Shown here one piece after another: positions 52,601 through 59,795 of a DNA stretch of 64,000 bases. The notes below the pieces were generated by a model. That model was given only the letters and a program-made list of their open reading frames with translations, made no database searches and had not been told where the DNA came from. The first letter of the stretch is position 1; each line of letters starts with the position of its first letter. Where the stretch lies: NCBI GenBank assembly GCA_002633005.1, contig NMRA01000087.1:310001-374000 (forward strand), read 5' to 3'. This DNA is from Phoronis australis. Its lineage: Eukaryota > Phoronida > Phoronidae. The position numbers were made by a program, and so were the translations under genes.

Positions 52601-53471
52601 TGAATAGGCCATTAAAGACTTTAATCTACTTCCAATCAGAAAAAATCATAAGACAAAATGTTAGCCTCATTATAAAGTATTCTTCATAAGAGTACAGTGG
52701 TTCCCAATTTAAGTTCCTCTACTACAGGTACGGTATTGAGATTATGTAATCATCATTTTCTGGTTCAGTATTTGTGTATCTACCAAAGGGATGGTAGGAA
52801 ATTTAAGCTGACAAAGTAAAGTCCTCCCAAACTTTGGTAAGCAGCAATATAATAGTCTTCAATTTTAAAATTTTGTTTAAATAACTTGTAAATAGCATTT
52901 TTTATTAGTCCGGTCTGTACGCCACCTGTCGGCCACATCACATCTATATTTCCACAGTTTGAGATTCACATATTCATGTAAATAACATGCTATTTCTCAA
53001 TTTTGTCCTAAAGCAAGTGTGCAGTGCCTGTAGTTATTTAGTTTACTTTACTTTACATTATGATAAATGTTCATTACTACGGTACTGAGGCAAGTTTTCA
53101 AAACATGTTCCATATTCATTCAACCTTTGAAAACATACTCATTTTTAATTACTTGTAATGAATTTTACTTTTTCGTTTCCCAGGAACGAAGATCTCTTAG
53201 GTCAGAAATGCTGCTTAAAGACTCCAATAGTGGTCCTCCCCCGGCCCTTCCTCCACGGTCTGCTGGAAGACCCCTTCCTGCTACGCCCGATGAAAGTAGC
53301 CCTGGTGCTGTGCCAAGACCAAGAAATATGTCTAGCACACCCTCTTTGCAAGAGTTTGCGAGCAATCAACGGTTTCAGAAGCAAAAAGATAGCATAGATG
53401 GTAACAGCTCAGAAGGGTCTATACCCGATTCCCCCCCACCTCCTCCACCCCGATCAGCTAACAGGCCTTAG
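22677..53471 (+). CDS. PIK3AP1: PIK3AP1 (BCAP)/BANK1-type TIR-DBB-ankyrin adaptor, 14 coding exons
   Basis: Fourteen exons with GT-AG borders and matching phases sum to 2589 bases, an 862-residue protein (human BCAP has 805). Order: TIR domain at about residues 8-155, basic proline-rich linker, DBB (Dof/BCAP/BANK) domain at about 221-385, ankyrin-type segment PTMLHFAAKFGLEHF with DYPSSIAEKAGYKELAQYLE at about 386-450, phosphotyrosine region, helical segment, proline-rich tail. Three YxxM motifs, the consensus for p85 PI3K SH2 domains, are present: YANM (Y463), YMTM (Y521) and YSQM (Y656). SH3-type PPALPPR and SPPPPPPR lie near the end. Known relatives connect B-cell receptor, TLR (BCAP, BANK1) or FGF receptor (insect Dof/stumps) signalling to PI3K. 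An invertebrate gene would precede the PIK3AP1/BANK1 split, so the symbol names the family. It is divergent to LRRC20. Confidence 0.92.
23570..24798 (+). repeat. 1.2-kb tandem duplication, copy A
   Basis: This copy begins ATTATTCACAGGTAATTG and ends GTTGACTG, immediately before the N at 24799. It is nearly identical to 24800-26002, with scattered single-base changes and 26 extra bases near 23982-24010. It lacks the right arm of the hairpin that follows copy B. Confidence 0.85.
24799..24799. other. Single-N assembly join
   Basis: One undetermined base separates the two copies of the 1.2-kb duplication, so the copy number here should not be trusted. Confidence 0.9.
24800..26002 (+). repeat. 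1.2-kb tandem duplication, copy B
   Basis: This is the second copy. It starts with the same ATTATTCACAGGTAATTG directly after the N and continues through the left hairpin arm into the complete palindrome at 25884-26080. Differences from copy A are of allelic size. Confidence 0.85.
25884..26080. repeat. Long inverted repeat, arms about 80 bp, loop 36 bp
   Basis: The left arm (25884-25963) includes TTAACAATCTTTATTCCGTT and CGGAACAAAGTTCGACACTC. The right arm (26000-26080) is its reverse complement with few mismatches. The loop reads from AACATGTC to CAATATTGA. An RNA copy would fold into a long hairpin. In copy A only the left arm is present. Confidence 0.8.
30316..30968 (+). CDS. PIK3AP1: BCAP-like exon 2, TIR domain
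   Basis: The acceptor is TTTTAG at 30310-30315 and the donor GTAAGT at 30969. The exon encodes a TIR fold: DLGILFADDVEGWKTYFEGK (strand A and helix A), SRCLLFLVSPQFIDG, ATVFLFLSTEEHEV and VTNDWVNEVANKVIEIFE. A linker with PRPAARPKPSPRPDPSRP follows. The BCAP/BANK TIR group acts as a protein-interaction module. Confidence 0.92.
32018..32107 (+). repeat. 45-bp direct repeat, two copies
   Basis: CTATGCGTTGTGCTGTGTTT and the following 25 bases recur directly at 32063 with one change. The stretch is intronic. Confidence 0.8.
32288..32498 (+). CDS. PIK3AP1: BCAP-like exon 3, first half of DBB domain
   Basis: The acceptor is TTCTCAG and the donor GTAAGT. The exon encodes TEDSLVILNSQNFSFLQNDK, an Ig-like beta fold with IRITLWSETKTFTLQFTKYS and FTFVATVPK. 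This is the transcription-factor-Ig (TIG)-like half of the DBB module. Confidence 0.9.
35290..35571 (+). CDS. PIK3AP1: BCAP-like exon 4, second half of DBB domain
   Basis: The acceptor is TTTTCAG and the donor GTAAGT. The exon encodes DCPPGSYRLTFYHENVKRAS, then TSIQVLTSADVFRETLCKAA and TPLQLMADVLGVDSTDTSAV, ending in helical LNGLFTQYMNEADPAM. It completes the DBB domain, which mediates dimerisation in the family. Confidence 0.9.
36702..36777. repeat. Perfect 17-bp inverted repeat
   Basis: GTGCAATAACCATGTCA (36702-36718) and TGACATGGTTATTGCAC (36761-36777) are exact reverse complements, separated by 42 bases that themselves contain the near-palindrome AACCTTGAAGGTT. The stretch lies in BCAP-like intron 4. 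Confidence 0.8.
38806..39031. mobile_element. MITE family, copy 1
   Basis: The ends are AGTAAAATCTGTCC and GTGAGGTTTTACTA, inverted relative to each other. The interior shares AATGTTTTGAGAAATT, GGCACT and TTAGAAGCC with the copies at 39747 and 50261. Confidence 0.55.
39747..40000. mobile_element. MITE family, copy 2
   Basis: The left end is TACGGTAAAATCTCACCAC and the right end GTGAGATTAAATATTATAGTAAA. The interior has ACAATATTTTGAAAAAATGTG and TTAGAAGTCC, which align with the other copies. Confidence 0.55.
41029..41567. mobile_element. 539-bp MITE with about 56-bp terminal inverted repeats
   Basis: The left end AGTGCCAAAGGGTTCTTAAG then GGAGTACCTTTCTGCACGTT and GAAATGTGCTTAATCA is mirrored at the right end with about five mismatches. 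The interior is a series of CTTAATCA/TGATTAAG-containing subrepeats. It has no coding capacity and lies in BCAP-like intron 4, about 250 bases before the ankyrin exon. Confidence 0.8.
41819..42015 (+). CDS. PIK3AP1: BCAP-like exon 5, ankyrin-type segment
   Basis: The acceptor is TCGCAG and the donor GTAAGA. The exon encodes SSNKELPTMLHFAAKFGLEH, then FCVQLMKCPGASWAFSIDNK and YGDYPSSIAEKAGYKELAQY. The PTxLHFAAKFGL and IAEKxG blocks are the most conserved part of BCAP and BANK proteins. Confidence 0.93.
43061..43214 (+). CDS. PIK3AP1: BCAP-like exon 6, YANM phosphotyrosine motif
   Basis: The acceptor is TGTTTTAG and the donor GTAAGC. The exon encodes EMLTVRSTMEEVYANMDTYV, then PAPCSPGEGGGYVLSDQHYT and NRNVGFQPYSN. 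YANM fits the PI3K p85 consensus, and YANM, YTNR and YSNG also fit the Grb2 YxN consensus. It corresponds to the VYESM/LYESM tract in vertebrate BCAP. Confidence 0.88.
43620..43691 (+). CDS. PIK3AP1: BCAP-like exon 7, YMTM motif
   Basis: The acceptor is GTTTCAG and the donor GTATGT. The 72-base exon encodes GESSYDIAVSHAITEEGDYM and TMQ. YMTM is an optimal PI3K p85 SH2 motif. Confidence 0.88.
44146..44223 (+). CDS. PIK3AP1: BCAP-like exon 8
   Basis: The acceptor is TTTTTAG and the donor GTAAAA. The 78-base exon encodes GRVLGEDVQGLYLDVENIEP and RPLAKP and keeps the phase. It is acidic with one tyrosine (YLDV). Confidence 0.83.
44510..44985. mobile_element. Inverted-repeat (MITE-like) element, about 475 bp
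   Basis: CAATGCCCAGTTGCATGAAA then CAGTCCCAAATAGGAACTCG at 44536-44575 is matched in inverted orientation by 44930-44970 (reverse complement CAGTGCCCAGTTGTATGAAG then CAATCCCAAATAGGGACTCA). Similarity extends on both sides. It lies in BCAP-like intron 8. Confidence 0.65.
45544..45606. repeat. Short palindromic dispersed repeat, copy 2
   Basis: TGCTTAGAACCAGTTTGATGC and GAGAACTGGTTCTCAAAATGC flank a TGTTATTC spacer core. The reverse complement aligns with 13437-13500 through both arms and the spacer. Confidence 0.6.
46657..46788 (+). CDS. PIK3AP1: BCAP-like exon 9
   Basis: The acceptor is TTTACAG and the donor GTAAGT. The exon encodes ESRSHSFTHGQRAAPSVKPK, then LAATLPPGAVPSYNVGGIMG and EPPK. 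It is a disordered, Ser/Pro-rich linker. Confidence 0.85.
47629..47780 (+). CDS. PIK3AP1: BCAP-like exon 10, helical segment
   Basis: The acceptor is CATTGTAG and the donor GTTAGC. The exon encodes PPGGSRTEQSLLDINKGVAS, then GEYTQDEALSLFRALNMRTN and LEGDSMKERK. This matches in character the 'LLelq..f..G..t.eea...F' helical block after the tyrosine region of BCAP/BANK. Confidence 0.87.
48157..48324 (+). repeat. 24-bp minisatellite, seven perfect copies
   Basis: The unit GGTCAGTAACAATTCAAGCT plus TACT repeats seven times without error, with one degenerate copy upstream at 48131. It lies in BCAP-like intron 10. The repeat-derived octapeptide open frame on the minus strand is a by-product. Confidence 0.95.
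49075..49227 (+). CDS. PIK3AP1: BCAP-like exon 11, YSQM motif and basic stretch
   Basis: The acceptor is TTGTAG and the donor GTAAGT. The exon encodes KQIDDIRSQYSQMINYVKKD, then SKKEGIFSRLFKMKKRKPSL and VPEPKIEHLCG. It contains a third YxxM motif and a strongly basic MKKRK cluster. Confidence 0.87.
50261..50514. mobile_element. MITE family, copy 3
   Basis: The left end is GGTAAAATCTCCCCAC and the right end GGTGAAATTTTGCCGTAAAG, clear inverted repeats. The interior includes GACATTGTTTTGAGAAATTC and CTAGAAGCCC. This is the best-preserved copy. It is intronic. Confidence 0.6.
50676..50784 (+). CDS. PIK3AP1: BCAP-like exon 12
   Basis: The acceptor is TCTGTCAG and the donor GTAAGT. The exon encodes KSADPPVALAEEEMPTYREL, then EQSPSKKCLLNRGSSA. 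Its frame is not the longest one here and was set by phase from exon 11 and into exon 13. Confidence 0.82.
51385..51485 (+). CDS. PIK3AP1: BCAP-like exon 13, serine-rich
   Basis: The acceptor is TTACAG and the donor GTAAGT. The exon encodes SLSSNGSRSSTLSSCSGGGR, then DSGSFSSNDPPTDD. It is a low-complexity serine-rich stretch and a likely phosphorylation region. Confidence 0.85.
51586..51942. repeat. Exact 66-bp direct repeat around an N
   Basis: The 66 bases at 51586-51651 (starting TCAAGTCTTTTGTACATTAG) recur exactly at 51877-51942. The first copy ends directly at the N at 51652, and a polypyrimidine run precedes it. An assembly artefact is the simplest reading. Confidence 0.85.
53184..53471 (+). 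CDS. PIK3AP1: BCAP-like exon 14, proline-rich C-terminus
   Basis: The acceptor is TTTCCCAG. The exon encodes ERRSLRSEMLLKDSNSGPPP, then ALPPRSAGRPLPATPDESSP and ends GSIPDSPPPPPPRSANRP at TAG 53469-53471. Several PxxP motifs could bind SH3 domains, as in vertebrate BCAP. Confidence 0.92.
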   Translation, partial: ERRSLRSEMLLKDSNSGPPPALPPRSAGRPLPATPDESSPGAVPRPRNMSSTPSLQEFASNQRFQKQKDSIDGNSSEGSIPDSPPPPPPRSANRP

Positions 53472-53869
53472 AGGGCCGTAATAACTCGAGTGCAAGTTGA
53501 GACAATGGAAGCCGATCAAGGTAATTTACAGTTGTTTGCCACGATGACTTCTGCAGAACTTGTTGTCTTTTGGATACACTGTGTTAATTGTAAGGTTTTG
53601 GAATCCTAGGCCTTATAAATTTATTTATAAACAGTCAATACAAGCTGTTTAGGAAAAAAATTGTATTTCTGTGTAGTCACAGTCACACTCTTAACTTTGG
53701 CTTGAAACAAGTCCAGCCCAATGCATTGTTAAAACTTTGGGATTTTATTTGAAGCATACTTTCCAAGTATTGTAGCTTTGAAGTGAATTAGTCAGTGATG
53801 TAGGTTTCATCTGGGGTCTTTCAATAGTTCATGAAACGCAATGTTTCAATTTTTAGGCAATCTTTGTTT

Positions 53870-54019
53870 GACATGCCTTGTATCATGTAGGGCCATCGAG
53901 AACAGTACAGGGTCTGTTCGACATGCCTTGCATCATGTAGGGCCAATGAGAACAGTCCAGGGTCTGTTTGACATGCCTTGTATTATGTAGGGCCAATGAG
54001 AACTATACAGGGTCTGTCT
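53870..54019 (+). repeat. 50-bp tandem repeat, three copies
   Basis: The unit GACATGCCTTGTATCATGTA then GGGCCAATGAGAACAGTACA then GGGTCTGTTT occurs three times with a few substitutions. It lies in the probable 3' UTR of the BCAP-like gene. Confidence 0.9.
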
Positions 54020-54320
54020 CATGAATAGTAACTTTAAGACTTAAGTTACAAATTTAGTCATAAACTCCCATTCTACAATTACTGCTTAAAGATTTTTAAT
54101 TGGTTATTAGCACTTAAGTGTCCAGTAAAGTTTATACAAATTATTTCTCAAGTTAGTAGTCATGGTTGTATTCTCAGACTCTTTGAACTTCTGCTGAAGT
54201 GGGATTTAATCGCTTTCCAAAGTAATTGTGTGAAGCATAAAACCAAATTTCTGACTTAAGTCTTCAGTCACTTTTCAGAATGCAGCTCTTGGACATTTCT
54301 GCTCAAAATGATCCTTATTT

Positions 54321-54410
54321 GTGTTGGAGACAGCTCACTGGCACTGATCTGTGCTGGAGACAGCTCACTGGCAGTGACCTGTGTTGGAGACAGCTCACTG
54401 GCAGTGACCT
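54321..54410 (+). repeat. 30-bp tandem repeat, three copies
   Basis: The unit GTGTTGGAGACAGCTCACTG plus GCAGTGACCT occurs three times. In one frame it reads CWRQLTGSDL repeated, but the open frame is short and lies in the probable 3' UTR, so it is treated as noncoding. Confidence 0.9.
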
Positions 54411-54853
54411 GTCTTCTTATGATGGGCTTTTGTCATTAGATGGCTATTGGCAATCACTTAATTAGGTATTCTATGCAACAGTTATTGATGAGTTTCACAG
54501 TTTTAATTTTAAGTTTCAACAAATTTTCCTGAATGTGACCAAACTTGAATTTATGTATTTTTGTATTATTTTATTACTCAATTTTATGTAAAAGTGTTGA
54601 TTATTGTTGTAAGTGTTGTACTTAAAAACAGTTTTAGTTATTTATTTTTAGATGTCTTGCTTTGTAAAAAGTCATTAGCGATTACAGAGGTTTGAAAAGA
54701 TGACCACAATCACAAAACACTTCGGATTTTCCAATTACCAAGAAATGGTTTTATTGGGACCTATAGCATTTTTCTTAATCCAGAAGCCTCGAAATGTGAA
54801 GTGTAGTAGTTATGGATAATCCAGAGTTAACATATTTTTCAAACGATAATAAA

Positions 54854-57800
54854 CATATTTGTTCATACCTGCACAGACTCTCTTACTTTGTTTAATGCTT
54901 CACAGAATATGGTAAAATGTAGTTAACCCAAACCACCTTTAATGTTTTAAAAAGTTTTGTGAGTGCTCACAATCATTCAAAATATCCCCTAATGGTGGCT
55001 ATCACAGAACTTGAACAGGTTAAGGCATTAAGTCGATGCTTTGTATTTTATATGAAAAAATGATAAAGTAAAATTTCATCATATTGTGTGTTAAATTGAC
55101 GAGGTTTTAACCGTAAGCCACTTTTGTTCAAATTCCTCACAGTGTTCACTAAAAAAATGTGCAATAGGTGTATTAATTGATGTCTGACTTTAGGCACGAG
55201 TTGTATTGGAAAATCATTGCCTTCCAGCCTGTTGTGTTTGGTGCCTTAACCTAGAGCAGAAATTTTCTCTTTTTTTAAATTAGAGTCTACTAAGGCATTT
55301 TCCCAACTTTTGTGCCCTGAAAACAAATGTACTAGGTATTCATAGACTGAGAACATCACCTTTAGTCCCCACACTTCAGTAGTCGTTTCCTGGTACTCAT
55401 ATTTCTGGGTGATTTTGTGAACAATTTTGAGACACTCTGTATATACAGATGTAATTATTTTGTAAATATCTCTTAAAAGGCTTGAAAACATGTATTACAG
55501 GGTGAAATAAATGTGCTTGATGTGAGTTACCGTGAGAGATTAAATGTTGAATATTTTTACAATAATAAGTGAAATTCCAAAGCTGTCTAGACTGACGAAT
55601 ATTGTTCATAATGCAATTAAATCTTGCATAATCAATATTGAGTGATTGATGGTCATTGGCATAATGTCAATGTTTTTGGAGTGTCCTTGAACAAAACTTA
55701 TATTTCAGTCTGTGTTTTATCAAAAGCAGCTTGAAATGTTTTCTCGTTGAAATTTGCTGTTGTTGAACTGATACCGGCTTCAGGATTTATGTGGCATTGC
55801 TATGTACATGATGGTTTTTTGTCATTTTTATGGATTTATATTATATTTACCCATGCTTGTTTCAATTAGGATGGCACAGAATATATCTTTGAGCTTTATT
55901 TTTTCATTTAAGTCAGATCCTATTTATTCTGATGTTGATTTGTTTGTTTATTTTGTTCTAGTTTTTATTGCATATTATTACTCAGCCATTGATGCTTCTA
56001 CCCTCTATTTGGCTAAAACATGGTACATCTTCCGCTGTACATCCTCTGCTATAGCGTAGTACCGACCAACTTAGTGTAAAATATCACTTTTCAGTCATAC
56101 TGCACCGACATCAATATATCCTTATTTGCGATCTGACCAATTGAACTTGAAGGATGCAGAAACCACAAAGCCATGATCTTGATATCATTAAATCATAAAG
56201 GGCAAGAACAATTTGCAAGAAGCATCAATGGTTATGTAACAATTTTTAGACTGGACACTCAGTGGTACTGGGTCATATGGACCTTGAGAGACCAATATTG
56301 GCTTCACGAAATGTTGCTCACCCTCAACCTACATGACATGATGTCACCCAGGTGATCCGTTCATAGTTTTATGAATACAAATTAATTTTTAAAGAACAAA
56401 CGATTCATGAAAGTTGTTGGTGATAATACATGTAAGTCGATTTTGCTCAGAGTTTGGATGTATTCTTTCTATCATTTCTACATGTACTTTCTTAATGGAC
56501 CAAGGTGTTGTGTTTTGAAAATTGAGACACTGTATATGAAGATTAAGATGTACAGTTCTTATTTCTGTCTTTTTCATTAAAGTATATGGTTTTGACTTTT
56601 GTTGCCTTATTACTGCAATCATTAAAATGCATTGGATGATATTTAGAGTTGCAATTATAGTGCGTAGTCTTCTCAGCGCCTCCTTGTCAACCTTTTGGCC
56701 AACGTTAAATGAGTGGTTGTAATAATATGCTGAGTTTCAACAAAGCTACCCCGTGTATACGACGGGGATCAAGTTAAGACTTGCAGTTCAGAGTGGACTG
56801 GGCCTGAGAACTCTTGAGGACATGGGTGGTCATATGTTAATTAAGTTTATGTTAATGTAAAAATTAAGTCAAGGATTGTAAAGTACCTTAGAGACCGATA
56901 ATACCAGTCATGTTTTGTTTCACGGACTATAAAATTAACAAGGAGCAATTGATATAGGAGTACATGTAGGTTCCTTCAGCAGTAACTTGCACAGACATTA
57001 TCTGGGAAGATTGTTATATACAAGAATGACACAACACTTCACTTTGTAGTGTACACAAGTCAATTAAGTCGCCACATTGTGTTGCTTAGGCAAGTAACAC
57101 GAGAGAGGTTGGAACATGTCAACAAAGGAACAGCAGTGGCAATGCACCCGCGTTTTTTGTTGTTCAAACAATGACAAGGCTCAAATGAAACGACTCTTGA
57201 AAGTCCAAGCGTTTTGCAAGTGCCTATTTTAGTCCCAACGGGGTAAGAAGCAAGCCGTTTAAGTAAGTCAAAACTAGTATCCGTGAGCTCCATTTTGATC
57301 ACAAAATAAACTAAGAAACCAGAACACGTCTCAAAACTAAATCAAAACATTCCGACTTCGTCACTGAGTGAAGCTGATGTTCCAAGTCTTTGTAACCGCC
57401 ACTGTAGAGCTCAATATTCCTTAAAAAGCAATAGTTAGTAGGTAATATGAAACTGTTAGTTTTTGTTTAATTTGCCTTTCTTGTAATTTCGAGTGCATGT
57501 TATTAAAGTACTCGCATTTCTTGTGAAAAGAGTTATTTTGTTTGACAGGAACTTATTGCCGGCAAGCACTACCGATTCCTAATAATAACATTGCAACCAA
57601 TTTGGTTAACTTCCTCTCAATACCAGATTGACCACGAGACTTCTTTTAACCATATATTTCAATTAGAGACGATACGAACACAATTATAAATCATCAGTTT
57701 ACTCCGGGTTAAACATTATGTACACTGAGATAGCAATGTGTAAAAGTTCATAATAATAGTAATAATGGTAACAATAAAGATAATGATACTGATAATAGTA

Positions 57801-59567
57801 ATAACAGTAGTGACTGAAGATAATAACAATAACTATATGCTACTACCACTTAATGCGCGTATTTAAGTCCATGCTCCTGTGCCTGAAATAAGATTTTTCA
57901 AATAAAAATTGGTCAATTAAGAGTTCAACACATAGGCCCATGCGATCAAATTTCGATAACACGTGTAGGTGGGTGTCCTGTGTACAGGCCCATACCTTTT
58001 TGTGTATATAGGCACACGCATTTTCCCCCCTACAAAAGCGCACAATCTTAATCAGGTGCGGCACATTTTTGCGCGAGTTGGTGTGACAACAAATTCCCCG
58101 TTTTGGCTGGTTCCCTGTAGTGTTGTGTAACTTGCAGCAATAATAGGTGAGTGTATATAGTTAGTGCAAAGTTGGTTTGAATGTTTACTTGTTTCTAAAG
58201 AATGATCAGTGGTACATTTTACTGAACGAGACCTGAATAATGTACAATTATGTTTTAGAAGGAAGTTAAAAAAATTTTTAACAGTCTTGAACCGTGTAAT
58301 TAAACTCTTCAGTAAAATTAGTACCGAAAATACAAACAGTTTTTAACTTAAAAACAAGCCAAGCGTCTAAGGATATTGAAAGATTTTAAACTTGCTAACT
58401 CAATACAGTTAAATAAACATACAAGCAATACGTCTAGGCGTATTACGCGAGCCAAAATATCGTTCTCAAGATTGTTCACTACAAAGCCAAGTAGGTGAGA
58501 ATATTTAAAAAATAAATGGGATGCGCCTATCATTTTCAAGCATGGTTTCATTCGAATGGTTTCTTTATTGGCGGATTTAAGCGCAGCACCGATTTTAGGC
58601 GCATGAGTCTAAATACGCTCGTGTATTATATAAATATATCTGGCAAGGTTAAACACAACATTTACAAAATGTACGTCAAGGGAAACTAAATTACACTAGT
58701 CTCAACAAAAGAAACGACTATTGATTATAGTGAATACTCGCTACTGTAGCGTACACGAAACTTGATACTGTTTTAATAAGCTACATTTTCTGCAAACAAC
58801 AAAGACTGCAATCCATAGGTATGTGTGGGACTTCTTTAATTACCAAGAACGTTTACAATCTCGTTGTTACTGAGAAGGGCTTGTATGAGGTCAGCTCTCT
58901 CATTAGCATTCATTGAGCATTGACAGGAAAATGAAAGATGTGGAGCGCGAAATCGTATTTTGAAAGTTGTCGTTGAAAAATCCAGTACAGGTTTGTTGAG
59001 TTGGATTTCTCATGGACGTGGAATGCTTTGGTGGTTGGTGTTTGGTTAAGAAACGTATTGAGACTTGCCCTTCTTTCATTTTTGAAACTTGTGATTATTT
59101 GAGACAATTCATATCACCTGAAAACTTCTAAAAGATATTAGACTTCCTTACTTACTGTATGTCTAGGTCACTTTTCATGAAACATATCTCAGGGATCTTT
59201 CGTGTAAACATTATACGCTGCATAGCAATAATTGCAAAAGTGATTTCACCCGACTGCTGATGAACATTGCATATAATGTCGGGGAACAGTCATTGTCCAG
59301 CAAATATATAGCAATGTTTGGTGTGTCCGAAGGAGGGCACATACATTGTATCGTGGGAAAACTACGTAAAGTTGGAAATACTAATTCAAAGGTAAAGAAG
59401 AACTCAGAAAATTTTTAATGGGGCATTGTGCGTTGTGTTAAATGGAATCATCATTTTCACAGTCGAAAAACGAATTTTGAAGATTGTTGATGTTTGGGAC
59501 AGGCTTTTTGAAGTTATCGGCTTTGACCAGAGCTTTAAAACAGTAAAATGCGCTGTGTTTTTGTGAC
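54854..59567. other. Intergenic DNA between the BCAP-like and Kv genes
   Basis: No coding exon was recognised on either strand. The stretch holds the MITE copy at 54909-55116 and an imperfect (AAT)n-type microsatellite at about 57748-57835. Confidence 0.5.
54909..55116. mobile_element. MITE family, copy 4 (reverse orientation, diverged)
   Basis: The ends are TGGTAAAATGTAGTTAACC and GAGGTTTTAACCGTAAGC. The reverse complement aligns with copy 3 through TGATAGCCACCATTAGG and GTGAGCACTCACA. It lies just downstream of the BCAP-like gene. Confidence 0.45.
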
Positions 59568-59573
59568 TTTATT
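59568..59573 (-). terminator. Candidate poly(A) signal of the Kv gene
   Basis: TTTATT on the plus strand is AATAAA on the minus strand, about 225 bases after the Kv stop codon. Confidence 0.4.
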
Positions 59574-59795
59574 ACAATTCGTTAATTTTCGCCGATCTCT
59601 GCTAAACATTCACTGAAATCCAGACTGGTGACATTGACAGTTTTAAAAATACGCTCGATGTTCTCTCCCATTTATCTCAGTCTGAGAATTATTTAGCTCG
59701 TCTGCAGAGCATTTTGCTGCGCAGGCAAAAGTTTACTGTTCAAACCCTCCCTGGCGCTCATTAGACTGGTTACTTTTCTAGCCCATAATGCTAAT

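Larger units (their letters stand above)
30969..53183 (+). other. BCAP-like introns 2-13
   Basis: Twelve introns range from about 0.4 to 6.2 kb. Outside the listed exons and repeats (32018-32107, 36702-36777, 38806-39031, 39747-40000, 41029-41567, 44510-44985, 45544-45606, 48157-48324, 50261-50514 and 51586-51942) no coding or RNA feature was recognised. Confidence 0.6.
53472..54853 (+). other. Probable 3' UTR of the BCAP-like gene
   Basis: No coding signal follows the stop at 53471. The AATAAA at 54848-54853, followed by T/GT-rich sequence, would give a 1.38-kb 3' UTR. It includes two short tandem repeats (53870-54019 and 54321-54410). Confidence 0.45.

Noticed and set aside
54280-54465. 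61-codon frame with three CWRQLTGSDL repeats
   Set aside because: It is short, in the probable 3' UTR, and explained by the 30-bp tandem repeat.
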